Shown here one piece after another: positions 1-7,715 of a stretch of DNA of 8,617 bases. The first letter of the stretch is position 1, and every line of letters starts with the position of its first letter. The DNA is from an uncultured Verrucomicrobiota bacterium (GTDB lineage Bacteria; Verrucomicrobiota; Verrucomicrobiia; Limisphaerales; UBA9464). The stretch lies in assembly GCA_903925515.1 (NCBI GenBank), contig CAIYFP010000430.1, positions 1-8,617 on the forward strand, read 5' to 3'. The position numbers and the translations under genes were made by a program. The notes below the pieces were generated by a model, which did not search any database, was not told the origin of the DNA, and saw only the letters and a list, made by a program, of their open reading frames with translations.

Positions 1-19
1 GGTGGGAAATGTCGTGGAG

Positions 20-49
20 AAAACGGGGTGCTGATTTTGGGAAACCCCG
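20..49 (-). terminator. Candidate Rho-independent terminator after mutS
   Basis: On the minus strand a 6-bp perfect stem (CGGGGT at 49-44 with ACCCCG at 29-24) encloses a 14-nt loop and is followed directly by four T (23-20). It starts about 40 nt beyond the mutS stop, the right place and orientation to end that transcript. The stem is short, the loop long and the T tract only four bases, so it would be weak. It could be chance. Confidence 0.35.
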
Positions 50-90
50 GCAAAACCAGTGAAACAGCCTCTCCAACTGCGGAACTTGGG

Positions 91-2718
91 CTAGGCATCC
101 CTGAACAAGTCCAGCTGGCTGGAAGCGCCAAGCTCCCGAAGCCGCCGTCGCGTGGTTTCACGGGTCGTCGCGGGCCTCGGCGCCGTATCGGCTCCAGCCC
201 CAGATCGGAGCCCTTGAAGGTTCAATTCGCTTTCCTCGAGGAACCTTAGGATTTCCTTGGCACGCGAGACCACGGGCTTGGGTATTCCCGCCAGCCGCGC
301 CACCTGCACCCCATAGCTCTTGTCCATGCCGCCGGGCAGCACCTTGCGCAGGAACACGATCTCCTCCTGCCATTCTCGAACCGCCACGTGATGGTTCACG
401 ACCCTCGAAAGCATGGCTTGTGAAGGCCCGTCGCCCGACTCATCCCGTCGCCCCAGCTCCGTCAGCTCATGGTAGTGCGTTGCAAACAACGTCTTGGACC
501 CCACCTGATGGTGCAGGTGCTCGATGATGCTCCAAGCAAGGCTCAGGCCGTCGAACGTGCTCGTCCCACGTCCCAGCTCGTCCAGGATCACCAGCGAACG
601 TCGTGTCGCATTGTTCAGGATGTTCGCCGCCTCGCTCATCTCCACCATGAACGTGCTTTGGCCCCGCGAGAGGTCGTCCGAGGCCCCGATCCGGGTGAAG
701 ATTCGGTCCAGCAAGTCCACCCTTGCCGACGCGGCCGGCACGAAGGCCCCCGTGTGCGCCATCAACGCCAGCAGGGCCACCTGTCGAATGTACGTGCTCT
801 TGCCCGCCATGTTCGGGCCGGTGATGAGCATGATCTGCCGCCCGGCGGGGTCGAGTTGCACGTCGTTCGGGACAAACCTTTCCCGCCCAAGGCTGGCATC
901 CAGCACCGGATGCCGTCCGTCCCGGATGTCCAGCATTCCCTCGTCGCGCACCTCCGGGCGGCAATGGCCGCGGAGCCTCGCCAGATCGGCATACCCCGCA
1001 AGGACATCGAGCTGGGCGGCGGCGTCGGCCGTGGCTTGGCACGGTGCCAGTTCGGCCAAGACCTCCTCCCTAACCTTCAGGAACATGTCGTGCTCAAGAC
1101 GCTCCGCCCGCTCCTGCGCCCCGAGGATTCTTTGCTCCATCGACTTGAGCTCCGGGGTGATGAACCTCTCCCCGTTCGCAACGGTTTGCTTGCGGATGTA
1201 CTCGGGCGGCACCTTGGACAAGTGGGCCTTGGTCACCTCGAGGTAATAACCAAACACGGAGTTGAATCCCACCTTGAGGCTGGGGATTCCGGTGCGCGCC
1301 GCCTCCTCCTGCTGCAATCGCGCCATCCAATCCTTTCCGCCCGTCGCAAGGCCCCGCAACTCGTCCAGTTCGGCGCTGAAGCCGTCCCGGAACATTCCCC
1401 CCTCCTTGGTGCTCATGGGCGGGTCGTCCACCATGGCACGCGCCAGCAATTCCAGCAGCCTTGGCAAGGCGTTGAGACTCTCCGCCAGCCGCCCCAGCAA
1501 CCCCGGGTCTCCCGCCATGGCCATCCCCTCCACCACCTGCCTTAGCTCGGGTATCCGACCCAGGGCGACCCGAAGCGCAACGAGGTCCCTCCCGTTTCCC
1601 GTGCCGGTCGAAAGCCTCCCAAGGGTCCGTTCAAGGTCCCGAACCTCTCGCAACGAGTCGCGGAACTGATCGAGGACGGCTCCCGACCCCAGCCATGCCT
1701 CGACCGCGTCTTGTCGCTCCTGGATGGCTCCGGTGCTCGCGAGGGGCTGCGTCAGCCAATCCCGCAGCCGACGCGCCCCCATGGGCGTCACGGTCCTGTT
1801 CATCGCCGCGAACAACGTCGTGTCGCGCCCGGAGTCGTGTCGCAATGGCTCAAGGATCTCGAGGTTCCTGAGCGACACGGCATCAAGGATCATGTAGTCC
1901 GAAACCTCGTAGCAACGAAGGCGCCCGAGATGCCCGACGTCCCGCCGAAGCTGGTTCGCGAGGTAATGCAGGACGCCGCCTGCGGCCCCCACGGCCGCCG
2001 GACGGCCACGCAATCCAAACCCATCCAACGTCTCAACCTTGAGATGTTCACGAAGCGTGAACGGGGCCGTCTCCGGCCCGAAGACCCATGCGTCATGCAA
2101 GGTCACCACGCGTCCGCCCTGGGCCCGAAGGGTCGTTTCCGCCTCGTTGCCCATGCCTTCCACTCCCAGCAGGCGCAACAGGGCTTCGTCGCCCGCCGGA
2201 ACCAGCATCTCTGCCGGCCTCAGGCGGTCCAGTTCCGCCCCAAGCACCTTTTCATCCGCAACCTCCGTCACGCGGAACTCGCCGGTCGTCAGGTCCACCA
2301 AGGCCAGCCCAAAACTCCCACCGTGCCTCGTGATCGCCGCAAGGAAGTTGTTCCGGTCCGCGTTCAGCAACCGGTCATCGAAATGCGTTCCCGGCGAGAT
2401 GATTTGCGAGACCGCCCGCTGCACGAGCTTGCCCGGCTTCGCATCCTCCATCTGGTCGCACATGGCCACCTTGCGACCCGCCTTCAACAGCCGCCCCATG
2501 TACCCATGGGCCGCATGGTGAGGGATCCCGCACATGGGAATGCCGTTGCGCTGGGTCAGCGTCAGCCCTAGCAAGCCCGCCGCAACCTGGGCGTCCTCGA
2601 AGAACAACTCATAGAAGTCACCCAGCCGGAACATCAACAACGCGTCCTTGGGCAGCTCCGACTTGATCTGCCGGTACTGCGCCATCATCGGCGTCAACGT
2701 GGATTCGGTGCCAGCCAT
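91..2718 (-). CDS. mutS: DNA mismatch repair protein MutS
   Basis: MutS is the cytoplasmic ATPase that recognises base mismatches and small loops and recruits MutL. The 875 residues are close to the usual length (about 850-880). Visible in order: the N-terminal mismatch domain with the F-Y-E wedge (F35, E37); connector and core/lever domains (about 125-560, clamp near 440-530); Walker A G-P-N-M-A-G-K-S at 634-641; Walker B I-L-D-E at 711-714 followed by G-R-G-T-S-T; and the A-T-H-Y-H-E-L switch at 746-752. The C-terminus carries Q-L-D-L-F (868-872), a textbook beta-clamp-binding pentapeptide, three residues before the TAG stop. An in-frame TAA at 2733-2731 limits the start to ATG 2718 or the internal Met11/12. 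The T-P-M-M-x-Q-Y segment at 9-15 aligns with the E. coli N-terminus, supporting 2718. No Shine-Dalgarno stands at normal distance. All key residues are present, so it looks functional; mutL is not in the window. Confidence 0.97.
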   Translation of the reverse strand: MAGTESTLTPMMAQYRQIKSELPKDALLMFRLGDFYELFFEDAQVAAGLLGLTLTQRNGIPMCGIPHHAAHGYMGRLLKAGRKVAMCDQMEDAKPGKLVQRAVSQIISPGTHFDDRLLNADRNNFLAAITRHGGSFGLALVDLTTGEFRVTEVADEKVLGAELDRLRPAEMLVPAGDEALLRLLGVEGMGNEAETTLRAQGGRVVTLHDAWVFGPETAPFTLREHLKVETLDGFGLRGRPAAVGAAGGVLHYLANQLRRDVGHLGRLRCYEVSDYMILDAVSLRNLEILEPLRHDSGRDTTLFAAMNRTVTPMGARRLRDWLTQPLASTGAIQERQDAVEAWLGSGAVLDQFRDSLREVRDLERTLGRLSTGTGNGRDLVALRVALGRIPELRQVVEGMAMAGDPGLLGRLAESLNALPRLLELLARAMVDDPPMSTKEGGMFRDGFSAELDELRGLATGGKDWMARLQQEEAARTGIPSLKVGFNSVFGYYLEVTKAHLSKVPPEYIRKQTVANGERFITPELKSMEQRILGAQERAERLEHDMFLKVREEVLAELAPCQATADAAAQLDVLAGYADLARLRGHCRPEVRDEGMLDIRDGRHPVLDASLGRERFVPNDVQLDPAGRQIMLITGPNMAGKSTYIRQVALLALMAHTGAFVPAASARVDLLDRIFTRIGASDDLSRGQSTFMVEMSEAANILNNATRRSLVILDELGRGTSTFDGLSLAWSIIEHLHHQVGSKTLFATHYHELTELGRRDESGDGPSQAMLSRVVNHHVAVREWQEEIVFLRKVLPGGMDKSYGVQVARLAGIPKPVVSRAKEILRFLEESELNLQGLRSGAGADTAPRPATTRETTRRRLRELGASSQLDLFRDA

Positions 2719-2740
2719 CGTCCGTCGAGGTTACGGCCAT
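2618..2740 (-). other. Possible 40-codon upstream ORF overlapping the mutS start
   Basis: An ATG at 2740-2738, out of frame with mutS, has GGAG six bases upstream (2750-2747, within GGAGAGGAGC), a better ribosome-binding context than the mutS ATG at 2718. The frame runs 40 codons to a TGA at 2620-2618, crossing the mutS start. The peptide is Asp/Ala/Val-rich and resembles no family I know. Most of it overlaps conserved mutS sequence, so its composition is dictated by mutS. It may be a translated leader that tunes mutS, or chance. Confidence 0.2.
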
Positions 2741-2850
2741 GCTCCTCTCCAGCAAAGAACGCAGCATGGCCCCTGCCCCGCGCGTGAGAAGTTCCCGAGT
2801 GCCCGGTTCTCGCCTCACGCCGCGCCGAGCACGGCTGAAAAGACAGGCCC

Positions 2851-2866
2851 CCTTGGCGTCTTGGCG
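2851..2866. repeat. Tandem octamer repeat, two units
   Basis: CCTTGGCG is followed directly by TCTTGGCG, two 8-bp units differing at one base, between the methyltransferase gene and mutS. On the other strand it reads CGCCAAGA CGCCAAGG. Short CGCCAAG-type tandem tracts occur between genes of several GC-rich bacterial groups (from memory). With two units it is only suggestive. Confidence 0.4.
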
Positions 2867-2953
2867 TGACACAATCCAAGCCGCCCCATGCGCGGATTCC
2901 GAGAGATATGCCGCGGGGAATTCCCCAAGCCATGACGCCATGCCGCGAAGAAT

Positions 2954-3007
2954 GCGGTCTCATGGATGCCCGGCGTCCCACCTCCTTACGCGGGGATTTG
3001 GGAAGCC
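2954..3007 (+). repeat. Dispersed intergenic element, copy A
   Basis: This stretch contains TTACGCGGGG (2986-2995) followed by ATTTGGG and preceded by CCCACCTCC, GTC and, at the left end, GCGGTCT. Copy B (8315-8368, minus) shares the same blocks in the same order, with GCGGT, TGGAT, GTC, CCCACC, TTACGCGGGG, ATCTGGG and a terminal GCC, allowing small gaps. Copy C (7526-7579, minus) is more diverged. It ends 11 bases after the methyltransferase stop codon and points against the flanking genes. Its function is unknown. Confidence 0.5.
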
Positions 3008-3018
3008 ACCCAAGGCGT

Positions 3019-4164
3019 TCACCCGGGCGCGGGCCATGGGCGTTCCTGGACGAGCACCTTGAAGGCATGGCCGAAGTGCGTCGGGTGCGAGAGGGCTTGC
3101 CATTGCCGAAGTCGCGCCGGCGTCCAAGCGCCGGGATCGTTCCAGGCCGCGATGTCCCCGGCCATCCAACGCGACAACAGCCGATGCTGCGATCCCAGCT
3201 CCGACGTCACGAGTCCGGCCGCCTCGCCGACCTGCTGGATGCGTCCGAAGTCCACGTGGGCCGTCAGGTCGATCGACCCGGGCGATGCCAGCACGTCGTC
3301 CACAAGCTGGTGCCCCGAATACCCGCGCAACGTCCCGTGGGATCGGCCGGGCCGGAACCGGTCGGAGGCGTCGAACCCGTAGTCGAAGGCGATGAGGCAG
3401 CCCTTGCCCAACGCGCGCGCGGCGTCCGCCCACCATGCCTCCGCTCCGGGCGAATGCTCGACGACATGGCCGTCGGGCAGGACGTCGAGCAACTCGGGTG
3501 GAATGGCCCCGAGGAACGCGTCGTGCGCGGGGTCGAGCCCGATGCGACACCCGACAAGCCGGCCGTCGTGCTCGGTCACCCCCATGCGCCACCAGCGTCC
3601 GCCGCGGGCGTCCCATGCGTGTCGTTCGATGGGGAACGCGTCGAGCAGCTCGTTGGAAAACAGGACGCCGTCGAACGGAGGGATCGACGCCGCCCATTCG
3701 ACGCTGGCCCCGAATCTCCGGAGCTTGGCCTCCTGCCATGCCCGGCGCGTGGCGGAGGGCTCGACGAGGACGTAACGGACGCGCGGCACGAGGTCGGGCC
3801 GCAGCGCCCGAAGGGCGGACAAAAAGTCCAAGGCAAGCTGGCCGTCATGCGCGCCCGCCTCGATCCAAGGGAGCGGGCCGGGTCGATCCACGAGGCCGTG
3901 ACGGGTCCATGCCTTGCAGGCATGCCGCGCGAGCAACTCGCCGAACAAGGGTCCGGTGGAGACGCTCGTGCTGAAGTCGCCGGCACGCCCGATCGCGGCG
4001 TGCTCGTAATAACCGAGGCCCGGCTCGTACAAGGCCCGCTCCATGAAGCGGGAGAAGGGGATGGCGCCGCCCGAACGGGCAATCTCCTCCCGGACAAGCC
4101 GCGCGAGTTCCATCGAGCGGGCCGGCTCGGCGGCGTGCGTCGCTGGGGCGGGACCGGGGGCCAT
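3019..4164 (-). CDS. SAM-dependent methyltransferase, MidA/NDUFAF7 family (DUF185)
   Basis: This is a class I methyltransferase of the MidA/NDUFAF7 family (Methyltransf_28). The mitochondrial member dimethylates an arginine of complex I subunit NDUFS2; bacterial substrates are not settled. The 381 residues match family length. Visible blocks: I-P-F-S-R-F-M (35-41) with Y-E-P-G-L-G-Y-Y (46-53); G-D-F-S-T-S (62-67) with L-F-G-E-L-L (73-78); SAM loop E-A-G-A-H-D-G (102-108); N-E-L-L-D-A-F-P (171-178); D-Y-G (261-263); G-H-Q (284-286); and D-L-T-A-H-V-D-F (299-306). The SAM loop differs from the common E-x-G-P-G-x-G by having A-H-D, probably a lineage variant because the rest is intact. The ATG at 4164 lies 2 nt after the TAG of the peptidase gene, implying translational coupling. 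Met18 at 4113 is an alternative start but also lacks a clear Shine-Dalgarno. No signal peptide is seen, so it is cytoplasmic. Confidence 0.9.
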   Translation of the reverse strand: MAPGPAPATHAAEPARSMELARLVREEIARSGGAIPFSRFMERALYEPGLGYYEHAAIGRAGDFSTSVSTGPLFGELLARHACKAWTRHGLVDRPGPLPWIEAGAHDGQLALDFLSALRALRPDLVPRVRYVLVEPSATRRAWQEAKLRRFGASVEWAASIPPFDGVLFSNELLDAFPIERHAWDARGGRWWRMGVTEHDGRLVGCRIGLDPAHDAFLGAIPPELLDVLPDGHVVEHSPGAEAWWADAARALGKGCLIAFDYGFDASDRFRPGRSHGTLRGYSGHQLVDDVLASPGSIDLTAHVDFGRIQQVGEAAGLVTSELGSQHRLLSRWMAGDIAAWNDPGAWTPARLRQWQALSHPTHFGHAFKVLVQERPWPAPG

Positions 4165-4166
4165 GC

Positions 4167-7100
4167 CTACTTGCTCTTGTCCGGGTACGCCGGCGGGCTG
4201 GGCACGACGACGGGACTGGCCTTGAGGGCCTTCTGGATTTCGTCGATGGCACGCTGGAGTTGGTCGTCGATGCCCTTGAACTCGCGGCCGGGGTCGTTGA
4301 CGACGGTGATGTCGGGCTCCACGCCGGTTCCTTCCATGATCCATTCCTTGGCCTCGAGGTCGAACCGGCTGAACTCGGGACGGTTGAGGATGCCGCCGTC
4401 GAGAAGGGGCAGGGAACCACGGATGCCGACGACGCCGCCCCAGGAGCGTTGCCCGATGATGGGCCCGAGGCGGTGCTTGCGGAAGCGGTAGCCGACGATG
4501 TCGCCGTCGGAGGCGCTGAACTGGTCGAGGAGGAGGACCTTGGGCCCGAGGACCTGGCCAACGGGATCGACGTTGACGTTGCCGTTGCGGGCGACGGTCC
4601 ACATGGCGGGCTCACGGCGGAGCCGCTCGATGATCATGGGCGAGACGTTGCCGCCGCCGTTGCCGCGGCAATCCACGACGAGGGCGTCCTTGTGGAGCTG
4701 GGGATAGTAGAACTTGGCGAACTCATTGAGGCCAGGGACGCCCATGTCGGGGATGTGGACGTACCCGACCTTGCCGCCGGTGGCCTTGTCCACGGACTCG
4801 ATGTTGCGAAGGACCCAGTCGAGGTAGTGGAGGGGGTGCTCGTCGGCGGTGGGGACGACGGTTTCCTCGCGGCTGCCTTGCTCGGACGGCTGCCCGTTGA
4901 CGCGGAGGCGGACTTGCTTGCCGGCCTTGCCGACGAGCCCGGCCTGAATGTCCGGCAAGGACGACACGGGAACGCCGTCGATGGCGAGGATGTGGTCGCC
5001 GGGCTGGACGTTGACGCCGATTTCGGTGAGGGGGGAGCGATACCGGGGATCCCAGTTGTGGCCGGGGAGGATTCGTTCGACGCGATACGTGCCGCCGGGC
5101 TGGCGGGCGAAGACAGCGCCGAGGAGGCCCATGGGAACGCGGTCGGCCTTGGGCATGTCACCGCCGCCGACGTAGGCATGGCCGGCGTTGAGCTCCCCGA
5201 TCATCTCTCCGATGACGTAGGTGAGGTCGGCGCGGTGATGGACATGGGCGACGAGCGGGCGATAGCGGTCGCGCATGGCCTTCCAGTCCACCTTGTGAAG
5301 GCCGGGGTCGTAGAAGAAGTCACGCATCTGGCGCCAGCACTCGTCGAAGATCTGGAGCCACTCGGCGGGGCGATCGAGCTCGACCTTCAGGTCGGCAAGG
5401 GACAGGCGCTTGTCTCCGAGCTCCAGCTTGCTGGACGGCAGGTCGATGATGGCGAAGCCGCCGCCAGCCTTCACGAGCATCTTTTTGCGGTCGGCGGTGA
5501 GCGTGTAGCCCTCGGTCTCGCCCAGCTCGGTCTCCTTCTCCTTTTCGAGGTCGAACACGTGAAGCTTGCCCTTGCGGGTGTAGAAGAGGCGGTCGCCGGC
5601 AGACGCAAGCCCGCCGTAGGACGAGGCGGGCGTGGGAAGCACGGCGATGCGACGCGCAAGGCCGTCGCGGTCGATCTTCACGTTGGTGCGCTTGGGGGCG
5701 GCGGGCTTGGCGTCCTTGGACTCCTTGCTGTCCTTGGCTTCCGGCTTGGCCGCGACCGAGTTGGTGCCGCCCGGGACGGGTTCGGAGGCCGCCGCCTTTA
5801 CGTCGGGCTCGGCGACGGGCTTGGCCTCGTCGGACTTGGGCGCGAACGGCGAGCGGGTGTCGCGCGCGAGCGTGACGAGGTAGATCCGTTCCATGTCGGT
5901 ATAGACGTGGTTCCATTCGGTCGAGCCGTAGGTGGGAGTGAAGGAGCGCTCGGAGGTGAAGAAGAGGTACTTGCCGTCGGAGCTGAACTCGGGGGAGCCG
6001 ACGTCGAACCAGCCGTCGGTGGCGGGGAAGGTCTCGCCGGACTCGATGGAATGGAGCTGGATGTTGGGGAAGCGGCGGGGCTCGGGCTGGACGAAGGCGA
6101 GCCACTTGCCGTCTGGGGACCATGTGAACTGCCTGATCTCGAAGGCGGCGGACTGGGCGACGACTCGTGCGGTCGCGTTGCTGGCGACGACGATGTTGAG
6201 GCGGTTCTTCTTGTCGGTCCATGCGAGGCGCGCGGAGTCGGGGGACCATGCGGGCGCGTACTTGTAGGTGTCGGCGTCGCGGGTGAGCTGGCGGGGCTCG
6301 CCGGACCCGTCCTGGGGGCGCACCCAGATCTCGTCCTCGCCGCTGCGGTCGCTGACGTACGCGATCCAGCGGCCGTCCGGGGACCATGCGGGGTCGCGTT
6401 CATGGACTCCCGGGGTGCGGGTGAGGTTGCGGGTGGGGCCGTTCTTGGCGGGCACGGTGAACAGGTCACCGCGGGCGCCCACGACCATGCGGTTGCCCTC
6501 GGGCGAGACGTCGAACCCGGAGGTCTCCTTGGAAACGTCGCGCATCGAGCCGCGCCCGATGGAAAGGTCCTCGCGGATCTCGACGGGCACGGGCCGGACT
6601 TGGCCGGTGGCGAAGTCGAAGATGCGGAGGAGGCCGCCGTTCTCGAAGACGATGCCGGTGTCGCCCAGGGAGGGGAACTTGACGGCGAACTCGGTGAACG
6701 TGGTGAGTTGCTGGGCGGGGCCGCCGAGGACGGGTTGAAACCAGAGGTTGGCCTGGTGTTGGGGATCGCGTTCGGAGACGAAGTACACCTTGTCGCCGTG
6801 CCACATGGGGAAGAGGTCCTGGGCGGGATCCTGGACCACGGGCCGGGACTCGCCGCTGGCGAAGTCGTGGAGCCAGAGGTCGTCCGCCTGCCCGCCCCGG
6901 TAGCGCTTCCAGGTGCGGAACTCGCGGAAGAAGCGGTTGTAGATCATCTGCTTGCCGTCAGGCGAGAAGCTGCACCAGCCGCCGCGCGAGACGGGGAGGA
7001 CGCCGGGGGAGCCGCCGCCGACCTTGACCTCCCAGAGCTCGCCCTTGAAGGGGTTCCATTGCCGCGCGCGGGTGCGAAACACGACGGTCGCGTTGTCGCG

Positions 7101-7475
7101 CCAGCCGAGGACAATGTTGTTGGGGCCCATGCGGTCGGAGACGTCGTCTCGCTCGAGAGTGGCCGTCCATGTCAAGCGGCGTGGCTCACCGCCGTCGGCG
7201 GGCATCAGATAGACCTCGGTGTTGCCGTCGTACTGGCCGGTGAAGGCAAGCCACTTGCCGTCGGGGGAGAACCTTGGGAAGCACTCGTAGCCCACATGGC
7301 TGGTAAGGCGCCGGGCGACGCCGCCGGAGGCGGGGACGGTATAGAGGTCGCCGGCATGTCCAAACACGACGCGATTGGAATGAAGGGTGGGGAAGCGCAG
7401 CAGGCGTGCCTCGTCCGCAAGGGCCGGGACGATGGCACAGGCCGATGCGGCGGCCGCGAGAACCAGTTGTCGCAT
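4167..7475 (-). CDS. Exported tricorn-like protease, S41 family
   Basis: A tricorn-type serine protease, probably periplasmic, acting on peptides or unfolded protein. The start at 7475 gives a clean Sec signal peptide (M-R-Q-L-V-L, Ala-rich core, likely cut at A-L-A|D, 20/21); the frame extends to 7571 but those 32 residues would bury it. Propeller repeats of F/W-S-P-D-G type stand near 69, 170, 323, 364, 410, 452 and 497. A Lys/Ala/Pro/Glu-rich linker covers 549-598. The C-terminal half has the C1 core (about 703-775), a PDZ domain (about 775-880) and the S41 core. By comparison with Thermoplasma tricorn, likely catalytic residues are H766 (in N-A-G-H-A-Y), S989 followed by D990-G991, and E1048, with D-C-R-G-N-G-G-G (935-942) as the oxyanion loop. 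Gly765 stands where tricorn has Ser745. The 1102 residues and full domain set indicate an intact enzyme. Its TAG stop is 2 nt before the methyltransferase ATG. Confidence 0.93.
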   Translation of the reverse strand: MRQLVLAAAASACAIVPALADEARLLRFPTLHSNRVVFGHAGDLYTVPASGGVARRLTSHVGYECFPRFSPDGKWLAFTGQYDGNTEVYLMPADGGEPRRLTWTATLERDDVSDRMGPNNIVLGWRDNATVVFRTRARQWNPFKGELWEVKVGGGSPGVLPVSRGGWCSFSPDGKQMIYNRFFREFRTWKRYRGGQADDLWLHDFASGESRPVVQDPAQDLFPMWHGDKVYFVSERDPQHQANLWFQPVLGGPAQQLTTFTEFAVKFPSLGDTGIVFENGGLLRIFDFATGQVRPVPVEIREDLSIGRGSMRDVSKETSGFDVSPEGNRMVVGARGDLFTVPAKNGPTRNLTRTPGVHERDPAWSPDGRWIAYVSDRSGEDEIWVRPQDGSGEPRQLTRDADTYKYAPAWSPDSARLAWTDKKNRLNIVVASNATARVVAQSAAFEIRQFTWSPDGKWLAFVQPEPRRFPNIQLHSIESGETFPATDGWFDVGSPEFSSDGKYLFFTSERSFTPTYGSTEWNHVYTDMERIYLVTLARDTRSPFAPKSDEAKPVAEPDVKAAASEPVPGGTNSVAAKPEAKDSKESKDAKPAAPKRTNVKIDRDGLARRIAVLPTPASSYGGLASAGDRLFYTRKGKLHVFDLEKEKETELGETEGYTLTADRKKMLVKAGGGFAIIDLPSSKLELGDKRLSLADLKVELDRPAEWLQIFDECWRQMRDFFYDPGLHKVDWKAMRDRYRPLVAHVHHRADLTYVIGEMIGELNAGHAYVGGGDMPKADRVPMGLLGAVFARQPGGTYRVERILPGHNWDPRYRSPLTEIGVNVQPGDHILAIDGVPVSSLPDIQAGLVGKAGKQVRLRVNGQPSEQGSREETVVPTADEHPLHYLDWVLRNIESVDKATGGKVGYVHIPDMGVPGLNEFAKFYYPQLHKDALVVDCRGNGGGNVSPMIIERLRREPAMWTVARNGNVNVDPVGQVLGPKVLLLDQFSASDGDIVGYRFRKHRLGPIIGQRSWGGVVGIRGSLPLLDGGILNRPEFSRFDLEAKEWIMEGTGVEPDITVVNDPGREFKGIDDQLQRAIDEIQKALKASPVVVPSPPAYPDKSK

Positions 7476-7525
7476 AGGCGATGACGCTGCCGGGAATCGA
7501 GCGGGGAAGACAGGCTGGAGTGGGC

Positions 7526-7579
7526 GGCAATCAAAACCCCGCGTAAGACCAGGTAGGGTGACAAAGTTCAATAGACCGA
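7526..7579 (-). repeat. Dispersed intergenic element, copy C (diverged)
   Basis: Minus-strand reading gives CGGTCT, then GTCACCCTACCT, then CTTACGCGGGG (7547-7537), TTTTG and GCC, in the same order as copy A at 2954. Outside the decamer it is more diverged than copies A and B are from each other. It lies 51-104 nt upstream of the peptidase start, in the 5' leader or promoter zone. The decamer match is certain; homology of the flanks is an inference from hand alignment. Confidence 0.4.
7543..7571 (-). promoter_or_regulatory. Weak sigma-70-like promoter candidate for the peptidase operon
   Basis: On the minus strand TTGAAC (7571-7566) is separated by 17 nt from TCTTAC (7548-7543), about 68 nt upstream of the peptidase ATG. 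The -35 match is four of six and the -10 only three of six. It lies inside element copy C, and the -10 overlaps the conserved TTACGCGGGG. Position and spacing are right, but the match is poor and the host's promoter consensus is unknown. Confidence 0.2.
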
Positions 7580-7615
7580 AGTCGTCAGGTGCTGTTCTCA
7601 GCCTCGCCCCTCATC

Positions 7616-7648
7616 AAGCCGGATAGGTGGTTTTAATGCATCCGGCTT
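7616..7648. repeat. Perfect 9-bp inverted repeat
   Basis: AAGCCGGAT (7616-7624) pairs with ATCCGGCTT (7640-7648) around a 15-nt loop. No T tract follows on either strand, so it is not an obvious intrinsic terminator. It lies about 140 nt upstream of the peptidase start and might be an operator, a processing hairpin or the edge of a structured RNA. Confidence 0.5.
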
Positions 7649-7715
7649 CCCGAGGGTCGTTCGTCGCATCGCCTCATGGTGGCCTTTCGATGGAGCGTGC
7701 GCTGCCGCTTCCGGA

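Larger units (their letters stand above)
2719..3018. other. Intergenic region upstream of mutS
   Basis: These 300 bases separate the methyltransferase stop from the mutS start. I see no credible gene; the open frames crossing it have no protein-like composition. It holds a copy of the dispersed element (2954-3007), a tandem octamer (2851-2866), a 12-bp palindrome GGGGAATTCCCC (2915-2926), and a 7-bp inverted repeat (2782-2788 with 2814-2820) in the probable mutS leader. No convincing sigma-70 promoter was found, although mutS most likely has one here given the size of the gap. No T-tract terminator follows the methyltransferase gene. Confidence 0.6.

Noticed and set aside
2980..2987. Perfect Shine-Dalgarno AAGGAGGT on the minus strand after the methyltransferase gene
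   Set aside because: The nearest ATG is 16 bases downstream, too far, and opens a frame with no protein-like content. The string is part of dispersed element copy A.
4260..7484. A 1074-codon plus-strand open frame opposite the peptidase gene
   Set aside because: Its codons coincide exactly with the sense codons, so its openness only reflects the rarity of TTA, CTA and TCA codons in the GC-rich peptidase gene. Its product is Gly/Val/Asp/Ala-rich with no domains, while the opposite strand has a full protease architecture.
7476..7571. N-terminal extension of the peptidase to the ATG at 7571
   Set aside because: It would place 32 non-conserved residues before an otherwise clean signal peptide and overlaps dispersed element copy C.
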